From contig NW_013171827.1 of the NCBI RefSeq assembly GCF_000151665.1, positions 703,066-767,065 on the forward strand: 64,000 bases of DNA. The letters run 5' to 3'. Both the position numbers and the translations under genes were made by a program. The notes under the pieces were generated by a model that searched no databases, was not told where the DNA came from, and worked only from the letters and a program-made list of their open reading frames with translations. Position 1 is the first letter of the stretch, and each line of letters begins with the position of its first letter. This stretch comes from Blastocystis hominis (lineage: Eukaryota; Sar; Bigyra; Opalinata; Blastocystidae). Positions 1 through 12,600 of this stretch are shown piece by piece.

Positions 1-295
1 GAATCGGGTAACTCGTTCAGGTCATATCGGATTTTGCTAAATCAATCAAACAACTACAGGAACATACTTGCAGAGGGTGTGTGCTCCGAAAAATACAACT
101 AGCATGTTATCATCCTTGAGCAACTCGGAAGCGACTTCCCACGCTTCGCTCTGCTTTTGGAAATGTTGCAACCATTCATTTGCATTCCGTTGGACACTTT
201 GATCCTTGGAATTGTACAAGAGCTAGTGATGATCCTTTCGGTTCGAATAATACGTTGATCGCCTGTTTCACATCCGATATATTGCCGTATTGCAT
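1..295 (-). CDS. Importin-13/transportin-3-like karyopherin, 5' part
   Basis: Start of a nuclear transport receptor of the importin-beta superfamily; the rest lies beyond the left edge. From the ATG at 295 the protein begins MQYGNISDVKQAINVLFEP, the usual first helix, then gives SEAWEVASELL, VVFFGAHTLC and, after an intron, IRYDLNELPDS. The order 'AW..A..LL', 'FGA.TL', 'KI.YDL.ELP' is the N-terminal pattern of the TNPO3/IPO13 branch. The intron at 37-67 is 31 nt, GT-AG, and its removal joins THLC-like and NKIRYD sequence in frame. A second intron is needed near 180-230 to skip an in-frame TGA; its ends are uncertain. Family members carry SR-type or other cargo through nuclear pores. The family is fairly sure; the exact member is not. 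Confidence 0.7.
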
Positions 296-579
296 GAGAA
301 TAAGATGGTGGCAATCGATTTTGGAAATGAGTGGCAAAAATAAGGGCTTATTTTGAGAATCGGTGTAACATAAATAGGAAGTTGTTTTTGAAACCTGATA
401 CGCTAGAGAATGTGCTAAGTTTCGTAGAATAGTGGAATTTACAATCAAAACAGTCTAATAACAGGAATCCTTGCCTGAATTGTATTTCCACTACTCTTTT
501 GAATTCTTTACGGCGCTTCATCATTACTATTGATTTCTCGCCATCCAATCCTTTTTCTTTCCTGCGTATTATTATCGTT
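296..579. other. Intergenic spacer
   Basis: About 280 bases between the start codon of the importin-like gene and the 3' motif of the giant gene. It must hold the importin promoter, but no promoter element could be named. Confidence 0.5.
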
Positions 580-587
580 AACAAACA
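580..587 (-). terminator. TGTTTGTT 3'-end motif of the giant gene
   Basis: Exact TGTTTGTT on the minus strand, about 50 nt after the TAG (636-638) of the giant gene. With the 4-nt spacing seen elsewhere here, cleavage would fall at about 592. Confidence 0.6.
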
Positions 588-635
588 GCACAACAATAAC
601 CTCATTATTCTCTCCTTTTAGACACTGCCAGATGA

Positions 636-3600
636 CTAAGCAATATTCTTCATAATTCCTTCTATCTCTGCCTTGTGAAAAATGTCTTCGCATTCTGTTA
701 GAACTCCATCTTCACTTGTCACTTCCAGTACACCGTTCTCTACATCGAATGCATTCGGCGCTTGCAAATTGAGAATCGAATCGGCCAGATGCAGCGGGTT
801 CGCATTCCACACCATCTCAGGCAAGAAATGACTGAACATGTTCAAATAGGAACCGATTCCAATTCCCACAGCTCTCACCTTCATCGATAGCATCGCACTC
901 TGGATCTCATTTCGGACTCTGTCGGCCGTCACTCCGTTGGTAAACACCAACATCACAGTCGGCATATCTCTCAATGCACACGTCGATCCGGCCACTTTGA
1001 TCGTATGAGCAATCGATGTGGGTGAGTAGGGATTTAATGAGGCTTCATAAATCGGATCAAGAATGCTGTTCGTCCATAGCTGATCGGCAGAAATGCCTGT
1101 AGCGACGCGTGTTGTTTGTTCATGAGCGAGCCATACATCAGCGCACGCAATGCCCATCGTGCTGAGATTGCGCAGAACGGAAAACACGGTGAAAAGAGCG
1201 TGCTGGCGATTGAGAAGCGAGAACGCCCGCGACGAGCAGTCTATCACAATGCTCACAGCAGAGCGAGGACGGATGGTAGGAATGCACCAGTTGAAGAAGT
1301 CTCTCGTAGAACTAGCGAGAGACTGGTGATGTCGCAAGAAGGACACACTTCGGCCCTCAGATGCATACACGACATGAGACGGAATGGGAGGGGAAAGCAG
1401 AGTGGTGTAAAGCGCGTCTACAAGATTGTTGGAAGGAATCGGACTTTTTATGGAATCGATCAGATTGATAGTCTGCTCAACTGGCCTTATGCATTTGTCC
1501 ATTTCAGACACGACAGGGAGGGCACTCATCATGTTTTGAGTTTCCAGACCATACACACGAGCCATCGACTTCGTGCAAGGCCATTCTTCAGGGAACGTAT
1601 CAATCCATTCCCAAGACAGTTTGGGAGCCGGACTCATCTGGCAGTCTCTGTTGATCTCATCGGAAACCTTGGTGAAGGGAAGTTCTCCTAGTTTCCTCGC
1701 ATGCTTCAACAAGTCGGTTGCCGTTTCAATATCAAATCGTTTTTTGCCATTATCGAACTTCCTATTGAGCTCTTCGTTGAGATGGCTGATGTCTTCTCTG
1801 CTACAAGCTTTCGAAGTCTGAGTGAGGAAGAACAAATACATATTGGGATAAGAAGCTAGAGCATTTGTTATTTCATTAGGTCCTGAGAGAAGCTGCTTAC
1901 AGAACCCGTCGCTCACAATGAAGAAAAAGTCATCACGCTTAAAACGACCCTCAACGGAAAGCAAATCCAACGGTGATGAATCCACTACCTTCAAAAACTC
2001 CATATCGACGATCAGTGAGTACAAATCTTCCATGTTTCTTTTTGGACTCACAATCTCAGCCACTTTATATCGTCCACAAGATACAAATAGATGATACTCA
2101 AATCCGCATTCCACACAGAGAGTTACCAAAACAGAGGTAACGATGGATCGGACGCGACGAGTGTGACGATTCATCGAGCAATTCGCGTCAACGATAATAT
2201 CAATTGTCGATGTACACTTGTCTTTTAGCAGCTTTTTCATCTGTATCACCAATTGAGAGGAGAGTGAGTAGATTGTGCGAAGAATCGGCTGAGGCAGCTT
2301 CTTCTCAGATGGACTCACATCAATTCTTTTAATCTCGATCATCTTCGATCGACCCGCTGCTCGATCGGTCGCATTTGTTTCATTTCGTCTTTCGTAAATA
2401 TACTGGAATTGCTCGACGGTGCTCATCCCTGTCATGTTGGAGAATCGGCTTGTCGTTGGCTGATACTGCACTCTGTCTGTGCGATTCCACTTCAATGCAT
2501 GCGATTGCTTCAACGTCTCCAGGACCGTTTCCGCTTCTTTCTGAAGTGCATGACAAAGCTCTGTATCCTCTGCACTATTCTGGACAATTTCCAACAGTTT
2601 TTTTCTCTTATCTTCTTGATCTGTACACAGAATAAAGCTCAGAATGTACGAGAAATGATGCATAAACTTGTTGACATCCTTGTTCCGCAAAGAATTAATG
2701 TATCGCGATATGTCATTGTAGAGAGCAGGATTCGTCGTGACTGCATTTCTTGCTGGATGCGAAACCTCCTCTTTGCCGTAATGGAAAACAATGGTGAAAC
2801 TTTCACGAGCCGAAACAACTCTTGGTCCACAGTACTTTGCCTCAACTTCGAGTTTCAGTACATTATTCTTTTCTTTCTTCTCTTTTACCATCAACGCAAA
2901 CCCACCTTCCTTCTGAATCACATTACAATCTTTGCTCGTCAACCTCACCGTTAGCAAGCTATTTGTTCGAACTAACGGAAGCCAAAGCTCGTTGCCATCT
3001 CGTCCAATCACATTATCAGGAGCAACGTATTTCTTATTAACAGGAAGGGCGAATGAAACTTGTTCCCCGTCAAATAAGACAAAGAGTGCATCATGAAGCG
3101 TTAATTTAATATTGGGATAAGCAGCCAGTCTAGATACACTGGGTAAGTAGTATTTCATGAAGTTATCTCTAAGTTCTTCCTTTTTATGCAATCGATCGTT
3201 GATTGTTCTTTCTTCTGTTTGAAGAGTTGCAAGCCTTTCTTTTTTCTCCTGTACAGAGTTTAGCATTCCATTATAGCTATGAATGTCATTCGTAAAATTA
3301 GCAATGAGTGGTTCTTGGTTAACAACTGCAATAGGCTCTAATAATCTGGGAATAACCAAAAGGTTGTTAATCGTCCAGTGCATATAGATCGTATTGTTGT
3401 ATTTTCGAATCGGAAGCAGATCGTCTCCATTCTTTATATAATCACAACCAATTTCAGAACTTGATCCTGAATTAAACAGTTTAAAATGATTCTTGTCAAA
3501 ATAGAATGAATGGATCTTGGTATCAGCAGATGGATGCATACTTTCATAATACGTAATTATTTCGCTTTCTGTTAGATCCGGAGTTTCATATTGGAATTTG

Positions 3601-6600
3601 GTGATACGTTGCAAATTAATCATGCACTGCAGCAGCTTTAACAGATAGAGCATTTCCGTATCACTCTGGCATTTCCCAAACGGTGAATACTTGACCTTTC
3701 TTAATTCCTTGGTATCAGAATAATAGTACAACTCCAAGTAAGGACTTGTTGCATTTACAAAAGGATCAAAAGGTAATGATGAAGGATTGGCAGGAGTAGG
3801 AGATCCACGACGCTTTATAGCAACAGACTTAGAAAGATCTGTACTAGCAGGAGTGGATCCAGTAGTGTTTGTTCCAGTAGAAGATCCAGGTGGATTTGCA
3901 CCAGCAGGAGTGGATCCAGTAGGGTTTGTTCCAGTAGAAGATCCAGGTGGATTTGCACCAGCAGATGGTTTACTCCGTTTAAAGAAAGATAAAAATCCAC
4001 GTCGTTGAGTAGTCGAGGTAGGTTCAGAAGGATTAGCACCAGCAGATGACCTGTTTCGTCTAAAGAAGGATAACAATCCACTTCGTGAAGGAGTAGAAGA
4101 AGCAGGAGGAGGAGGAGTAGAAGAAGCAGGAGGAGATGAAGGAGAAGCAGGAGGAGATGAAGATACAGTGGAATTCATTGCAGATGGAGATGCAGACAGA
4201 TTTGTACCAATATTAGATCCAGCACCATTGTTCACAATCGAGGTCGGATCAATATCAACCTCATATTCCCACTTAAACGGGGCATAAGGAAGAACGAAAA
4301 CATATCCATTATGATACTCCAATACTTGTTTCAGCACTTTTGAACTAATGCTGATCGTAAAGTCCTTCGCATATTCATCCATTCCTTCAGGTGCCTTAAC
4401 TTTGATTTCTCGGCAACGAACATTTTTCGATACCCAAATCATCTGAATACAAAAAGGCTTGAATTTTTTCTCAAACGGAAAAGCACCAAACATTTTTCTC
4501 TTCATCGATAGCCATTTATCCATGTTAGAAGACACTCCTTCTTTCGTTAGGTTGTTCACAGCCATCATAAAACTACACATCTCAAGAGTTCTCATTCGTT
4601 TAACACTGCTCGTGTTTAGCTCCAGGACTACATTTTCACATTTATCAAAAATACTATTCTTTAGTTGCGTTGCTTCATTCTCACTATTGCGTAAATCGTT
4701 CTCTGCTTCTCTAACTTCATATTGCTTCTCATTCAGCTCATTGTTGATTTCATCATAAGCTTGCTGGAAGCTATCACGAAGTAATTTTATGTGGCAGTTC
4801 ATGACACTTTCAATCGAAATTCTGACACTATGCAAGGCCCACNNNNNNNNNNNNNNNNNNNNNNNNNNNNNNNNNNNNNNNNNNNNNNNNNNNNNNNNNN
4901 NNNNNNNNNNNNNNNNNNNNNNNNNNNNNNNNNNNNNNNNNNNNNNNNNNNNNNNNNNNNNNNNNNNNNNNNNNNNNNNNNNNNNNNNNNNNGTACCTTC
5001 TGCTATCAGAATGAATGCCCTAATGTATCCTTTTGATGCAAAGCTTGTAACATAGACTCCTTTAAATCATCGTTTTCCAAAGCATCTAGCATAATTCGGC
5101 CTATTAGAGTCTGTCTACGAGGACATAAAACATGTAACTTTTCTTTCATCGATAATCGGCAATTTGGCTCCCAAATAACCCTTACATTGTCTTTCTCTAT
5201 CTCCTTCTCTTCATCCATTATCTTTTCCATCCGAAATATCATAGGTGGGATCACGATATCTAACGACACCTCGTCTGAGAACGATGCATCCCACAAATAA
5301 TCCGTACAGACCGCTTGATGATAACTGAGTCTGTCAAGGGCAAGATCATTATCGATATTTCTCACCAAATGCACAGATTCAAGTTGAATCTTGATTGGTC
5401 TTCCTGGCTCATACAGTTCTCTAAGCAACGACGCATTCCTATCATCAGGAGACATTTCAGGATTTTCTTTCTTATCACATTCGTAAAATCCATATTCGCT
5501 CAATTTCTGTATTGCTTGCTTAATTTCATTCTCAGATTTTTCTTGGGGCATATAGAACGGATAATTACCATAATCCTCAACCAATTCCTTCCAATTCAAA
5601 TTCAAAAGAAGTTTTTTCAAGATCGAATTCAAAAGGATCAGCAAGAACGGAACTGCAACGAAAATATACTGGAAAGAATGCATTACATCGTTCATATCAA
5701 TGTGCAAGAAATCTTTTAGAACATCCGAATATTCACCCAAGACATACAAGTAATTCTTTGAACATTGCATTTTGTACAGTAAATGAGAGGTTCTAACAAT
5801 CATCCTGTTTTTCTCAGAGGAATATTTATATTCATCTTCGCAATCCTCGTTTCTGCATTGAACAATGGCTTCTGCTATATAACAAGGAATCATGGCATCA
5901 CGGAACGATTCTGTGATCAGTATTTGAATACTTCCACGCTTACTAATAGCACTCAGAATTTTGCTGTATGCATTCTTCTGTGATTCTTCCGAATCCATTA
6001 CACCTCTCAGAATGTGATCGTGAACTCTCTCTCTGTATGTCAGTAACTTGTCGTACACTCTCTGTAAATGCGAATTTTCCTGCAGTTCACCAGGAAGCTT
6101 GGCAATCGCCTGCTCGACACAATATATGCTTTTTCCCACCCAATTACTAGAGTCCAATGGCCGCAAAAAGAAAATATCTTGCTGCTGTGGTACACTGCTC
6201 AATTTTCTGTGAATCACATCCAATGCTTGGAACGAGACTTCACAAATGTCCGAGCGGAAGATACCCGAATTAATGATCGCATCGAAATAGCCAAAAAGAT
6301 CCTTGGCGAATTCAATAAGATCAGGATCCTTTAGCAATGCGGAGAGCTCATCCATGTTGCCAGGGCGTAAGAATATCATTTTCAGAAACTCGTACGACGA
6401 GCAATTGAAACAGTTGACAAAAGGCATATCTGGACTTCTAAGAAGATTACACTCCGGAAGAGGATGTGGACTAAAAGGAGGAATAAGAATCCATCGATTC
6501 AAAATACTCCTTAACATATTTTGTCCATCGTCATCATTACTATTCCTCATGGAAAGGATAGTATTGATTAAGACAACAACAAATTGATTATGGAAGCTTT

Positions 6601-9600
6601 CCCTCACATGCTCCAGAATAGGCAATATCGAATTTGAGATTCCTTTGGGAGAATAGAGTAGATCTGTTAATATCTTAATTAAGTACTTTGAAGCAAGCTG
6701 CGGATCTCGCCAGGTAAGCAGGTCATAAATCATATATTCCTCAGAATGAAGATTCATTTCTTGGGCAACAATCCGATTGTTGAATGGACGTCTTCCAAAT
6801 GCTTGCACAAACGTATCAGGCAGCTTGGAGTTAACCACATACAAGCATTTTTCAAATTGTTTGGCTTCCTCTTCTCCAAACATGGATGGATTTTCCTGTG
6901 GGTTTTCAAGCCAATAAAGTTCTTGAACGTCCATCTGTGTGGCGATAGGATCACAGTAAATACATAGGCTCAACTCGTTCAAATGCAGTCTATCTGCAGC
7001 CTCTTGACTCAGCGAAAAGAAGATTCTAGAACCAGGATAGAATTTTGACTTCGATTGATGCAAGGTTCCCAGCGAATTATAATTCGCTTCTTCCTTGAGT
7101 GTGGAATCGATTTGCTCCTCACAGAGTCCAGTTATCCAATCCTTCACTTCCGAAGAAGCTTCCTCAATTCCTTGGATATACACCCAACCACCCGTAGCCA
7201 GAACTTCTTCGAGCGTGATTTCCTTTGCGTAGCAACTACCTTCCTCCCTTGTAACAAAGACTGTTCCCTTTAAATCGGCCACCGTACTCTCACGATCCAA
7301 CGAAATAATGAGCAGCTCTCTCTGCTCCATCTTGGCCAACATCGATAGAACAAATGTCCTTCCAGAGAAACGACCACCGATTAATATCAGAGAGAATCTC
7401 CAAGACAACATGGCTGCCAGGATCTTGAACAACGTGACTCTTTCTGTTGTAGTCAGTTTCCATTCATCGAACTCATCCTCAGGATTGCATTCGACCGTAA
7501 TATCGAAGATGCCCTTGACAATGCAGCCATTTTCATTTCTCACGATCTTGACATCATCTATCTCTCGATATCCTAGCATCGCTTCAATTGCTTTTCGTTC
7601 AGCCTGCGGCTTCGTACACGCAATCAACAACCAAATGATATATCTTTCATCTTGGCCATGGTTTAGCATTAATTGTAGCTTATTGATATCCACTAAACTG
7701 AAGCTATACTTCTTGCCCATCAAGTTATGCATCATATCACTTAACGACCGAATAATCATCTTATTAATCTCCGCCTCCGAATACTGAACTTCTCGATGGG
7801 TGAGACATAAATCATAAAATGGCGAATACAGGGAGTGACTTTGAGTACTGCAAACGATAATAATATTTTGAGAAAGACTTATTTTTCCTTTGTTAATCAT
7901 TATGGATTTGCTGTTTTTCCACTGATAGAAAATAGTGTACACTAGTTTCTGCAATTTCATTGAAGCAGAGTCTAACTTATCTAGGAAAAGAAGCGTAGGA
8001 CTTTTTCTCTCTGTCGACAAAAACTTGTAAAAATCTTCTTCTGTAGTGCTAGTATACCACGCAAACGGATCGATGCCGTATCCATTCCTCTCGCAATAGT
8101 AAGTGATCACCCCATCAATCTTCCTTCCCCTCTCAAGCTCCACAATTAGTGGTATCTCACAATGATGAGCCATGAAAACCGAAATGTACATCTGAATGAA
8201 AGTTCTGAAATTCGTCTCATCATTCAGATCAATATCAACCAAATCAGTAATCTCCGGTTTGAATAGTTCAAAAAGCACACCCATATCATACTGATCACTC
8301 CACTCCGAAAAATACTTGACCAAACCGTCGAAAGTATTGTTACCGCGATAGGAACTCAGTAATTCTTTTCGGTTTAAGGAATCCGACTCAAGGCACAAAA
8401 CAAAAAGAGGAGGAATACTCTCAGAGTTTTGGAAATACTCCTTAATACGATTAGCTTTCTCAAGAACTGCTAACGGACAATCTATTGTCGTATCAAACTT
8501 GTAACGATCTTTGAACTGAGAAGATAACGCCGGACAGACTATTTGTGTAAACATTTCATGGTCTTCCACCATTCCAAGACGATGTTCCACACAAGATGAT
8601 AATAGTGTAGTTCGAACCGCTTCCGGTTCAACATCTTTTTTATGAAATAATATCGTATAAAGACGGGAACGCATTTGCTCATTCAACAAGTCCAAATTCT
8701 GGAAAACAATTAGTGAGGCGTGATCCCTACCAATTGCATTAATCAAGTTTCCAGACAAATAATCGTTCTTCCCAGCCAATTCAGAATAACTTGTGGAACG
8801 CTGACAATCAATTAGAATTCTTCCAGAATCAAGGAGTTCTGTGATATGGGACACAACATTATTGTCTCCCACCAGCAGGATAGGAACTTCTCTATTCTTC
8901 CATCCAATTGAATTCAATGAAAAAAGAGTGCGTAACAAGGAAGAATCTTCTTGCTCCAGAATTGGAGTACCAATACCACAAATAGTGAAAAATTCACCTC
9001 GATAGAGTTTTGAACTACTTTCGTTAAATGCCTCAACACGGATTTCAACAGATCTCAATGCACCAAGAGTGTGCTGAATTCGTTCTTTTAGAGTAATGTC
9101 ATTTGTATTCCAACTCTCCAGCATTCCTTCAATCAAGTGAGCTCTATCTTTGCGATCTGCATACAAAGCAACGCAAATCTTGAACGCATCGTTTCCAAAG
9201 CACAAATCACGAAACGTAAAAAACTCTGATACAGGTATTTGGTTGAAGGCATAGTCAATAAAGTGCCCTATAAAATCGTTATTATAATAAGATGGATCCT
9301 TATTTGAAGTACTTGGAGCGTTGTTACTTTGAGTATCTGCTTTCACATCTCCGCAACAAAAACTCTTCACAGTCTCTTTCTTCATCTCATCGATTTTTAT
9401 ACGTGGAATATAGGAAGGAAACGAAAAAGGAAGGGGATCATTTCCTGTAACCAAAAATAAAACTCGGAAATTAACATCAATAAGGGACGATTCATTTTCA
9501 TTCCAGAAAGTGGTTACGAAAGCATCGAGTATAGGTTGCAGGCATTCAAACAATTCATTGGAAAGATTTTCTGCATTTTCAAAGATGAGCAATTCACCCT

Positions 9601-12600
9601 TTTCTATTACTGACTTTAAAATCCCATCATGATGCGTTCCGTCGGCATCGGTAAATCCCACCAAAGAATAGAAGTCCGTGTCTATTGACAAATACACTAT
9701 TTTTGTATTTAATTCCATGTTACAGTCCTTTAATAATTCTTCCACAACTCTTAATTTTTCACTTGATTTCGGACCGTACAAGACAGTTGCCCGATTCTGC
9801 AATAAGCTGTAAAAGAGTTGATTCATGCACGGTATCTGTTCCACCAAATGTTTCATGAATTCCAGTGGTCGCTCGTTCACAATGTCATCTATTTTTTCTT
9901 CTATTTTATCCATCTTCACAACAGAATCGAGATAACTAATACAGCGATAGAGCTTCTTTCTCTGAATCATATCAGCTACTTTTCCATCAACAAGGTTTTT
10001 ATAAGAATCGAATACTTCTTCTGCACTTATATCTACATTCTTCTCGAATCGACTTGGCTTTTCTTTTCCTACATGAATCACGACGAAACGACCACGAAGA
10101 GCGGGCATCATTGACTTGAGTCCTTCCTCCGAGGTTGTAGCCACCACAACAAACTCAGGACTGAGTTCAAGTGTAGGATCATCCCTTCTTTCAATAAGAT
10201 TTATCTCCATCGATTGATTCGTATTCGATTTCTCTAAGAACGGAAGGATTCGATTTGCGACAGCGGAAGGAAGCAAATCAATTGAGAACATTTTGCAAAC
10301 AGTACCATTTGAGGCAGCATCGACAAATGCAGATGCGTTAAATCGAATCGAATGGTCATTCTCATAACCAGGTTCCTCATCCAATACATACTGACCGAGC
10401 AAAGGCTCTGTGCTCATTGCAGATGAGCAATACAGTAGAGATGCATTGACCATTCTTTCGTCCTGGATCGCTGCGCAGTATTTTCGAGCAATCCACTCTG
10501 TTTCCGCCACAAGAAGAACATGACAGTTTGCATCCAAACAGTATTGGATCTGTGTACAGACGCGATTCCAGCAGACACGATCTAGATAATCGTCTGTCAA
10601 CTTCACAGGAAATTCGATCACTGGGAACATGTCCATATTGAAGTCGTACACCATTTGAACAGCACACTGGAAAGCATTCACTCTATCTGTTGTAGGAATG
10701 GCCTTTGCCAATTTCCACACATTGAAGCAATCGCGAGGTGTGTTGCAATCGCGAGGTGTGTTGCAATCGCGAGGTGTGTTGCAATCGCGAGGTGTGTTGC
10801 AATCTCTGTGCAAAGGCAGGATCTGATTTATTTTATCCTCCGTTTCGAAAAGGGGAGTTAGCACATCTCGAACTAATTCAATACTAGGGGAATCATCCAA
10901 ATTAATAATGCGGAAAAAGGAAGAAAGGCAAGGATCCAGAGGATCATTCTCTGTATTATGCGTTCCAATCAATCGGAAGTCTGGATGCATAGCCAATCCT
11001 CCCATCATGCGTTTTGAAATATTCTCCATGATCTTCTTCAAAAGTGCAATTGGAGTAAACACGATTCCCTCGAGCAGCAGCGTTTTTCCGTGAAGGAAAG
11101 CATCTGCAAATACTCCGTTTTGCGCATTACCCCACAATTCGTCTCTCGACGACGAGGCGCTGCAGTAATAGATCACAAGAGGAATTCTAGCCGATTGACA
11201 ATAGCGACGAACGATCGTAGACTTGCCCGATCCACTCTTTCCAGAAATGATCACCGGAATACCATCCGCAATCACTTGGTCCATCCAGTTGCAGGTTTCT
11301 TGAGTTTTTTGTAGGTCGAAAGTTCGAATCGTATCGGAGAAACTGGTTTCACGATAAGGGTGAAGGATCAACGTTTTCTCTCTACCACTTACATTCACCA
11401 AAGCTGTATCTTGATGAGAATGGAAAATTAAGGAATCCGCCTTGCAAAACACTTGGATTGCTCTGTTGCGATCCATTTGGATAGTCACCAATTTGTTCTT
11501 CACATTCTCCACACAGAAGAAATAGATTGTATCTTGAATAATGTTGAGTGCGTTATTTTGCCGGATAAGAGGGAGAGTGAAAATCATACTGTCTTTATTA
11601 GGCAAAGAAGAGCTCGTTTCAAAGAAAACCTGGTCGCCAACAACAAAAGATTCAAGACATTCAGTCAGAGAAGACTTAAGAGACCTAAACTTCACATCTC
11701 CAGCGGGAGTTCTGTAATAGACATATAGAGACTCAATTGGTTTGCTGTATGCTCTGCGATTGCTGGCACAAATCAGAACCTCTTCGCTCCTCTGATACAG
11801 TCGATTACTACTCACTACTTCCCTCTCAGCGTTCGGGACCCATTCAATATGTGAGTGAACTATTGGAACACGCACATCATCTGCTAAATAAAGAGTAAAC
11901 GAAGGGTTTGTAATCCTTGCGAAATAGTTTCTAAGAGCTTTGCCAAGATATTTGTGTTCTCCTGCCACTACTGTAAAGTAGAAATACCAATATTACGTGA
12001 TAATGCCATACTGTTGTACTGTTTTCCAATGTGACGCTGCAAATAGGAGAGAGTATCAATTCCTATTTCAACCGAACAGTAACTATTGACTACGAATCAC
12101 ATCAAATATACAAATATAATAATACATGGAAGAGAAATCCTTTTCACAGTATACTTCGAATCATTGCAAGAATAAACGATGGCTTTATCTATGGAATCTA
12201 TTTTCACATTCTCTTTCATTTGCATACCTAGAATTTCGAATCGAACCAATGTGTCATGATAAGCATCCAGTAAGTCCTTCACTTGAGTGAACAATAATTG
12301 ATTCAATTCCCCTAAAACGATGATTCAAACAAGACAAAAATACAGAAACTAAGATATTGCGACCTATCCTTTGCCTTATATCCATGTTGCACCAATTTCC
12401 AATCGTGTACAGAAGAGGGTAACTTTAAGTAACTCCGGATTTCAAGAGAGAGCTTATTAATAACTATATGGGTGAAAATCACCAAAGAAAGAGTACCCAT
12501 GAAAGTGAGAGGACATTGATTGAATGATTCCACTTTACGGTTGACCTCCACAGGTTGTTGGCTGTTCTCAGTACAACAAATCACGTCCTTGTGCCCCTTC

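Noticed and set aside
1116-1691. 191-codon plus-strand ORF
   Set aside because: Antisense shadow of the VWA-coding part of the giant gene; Arg/His-rich composition without a domain.
3859-3880. TGTTTGTT on the plus strand
   Set aside because: It lies antisense inside the repeat-coding part of the giant gene and has no plus-strand gene ahead of it.
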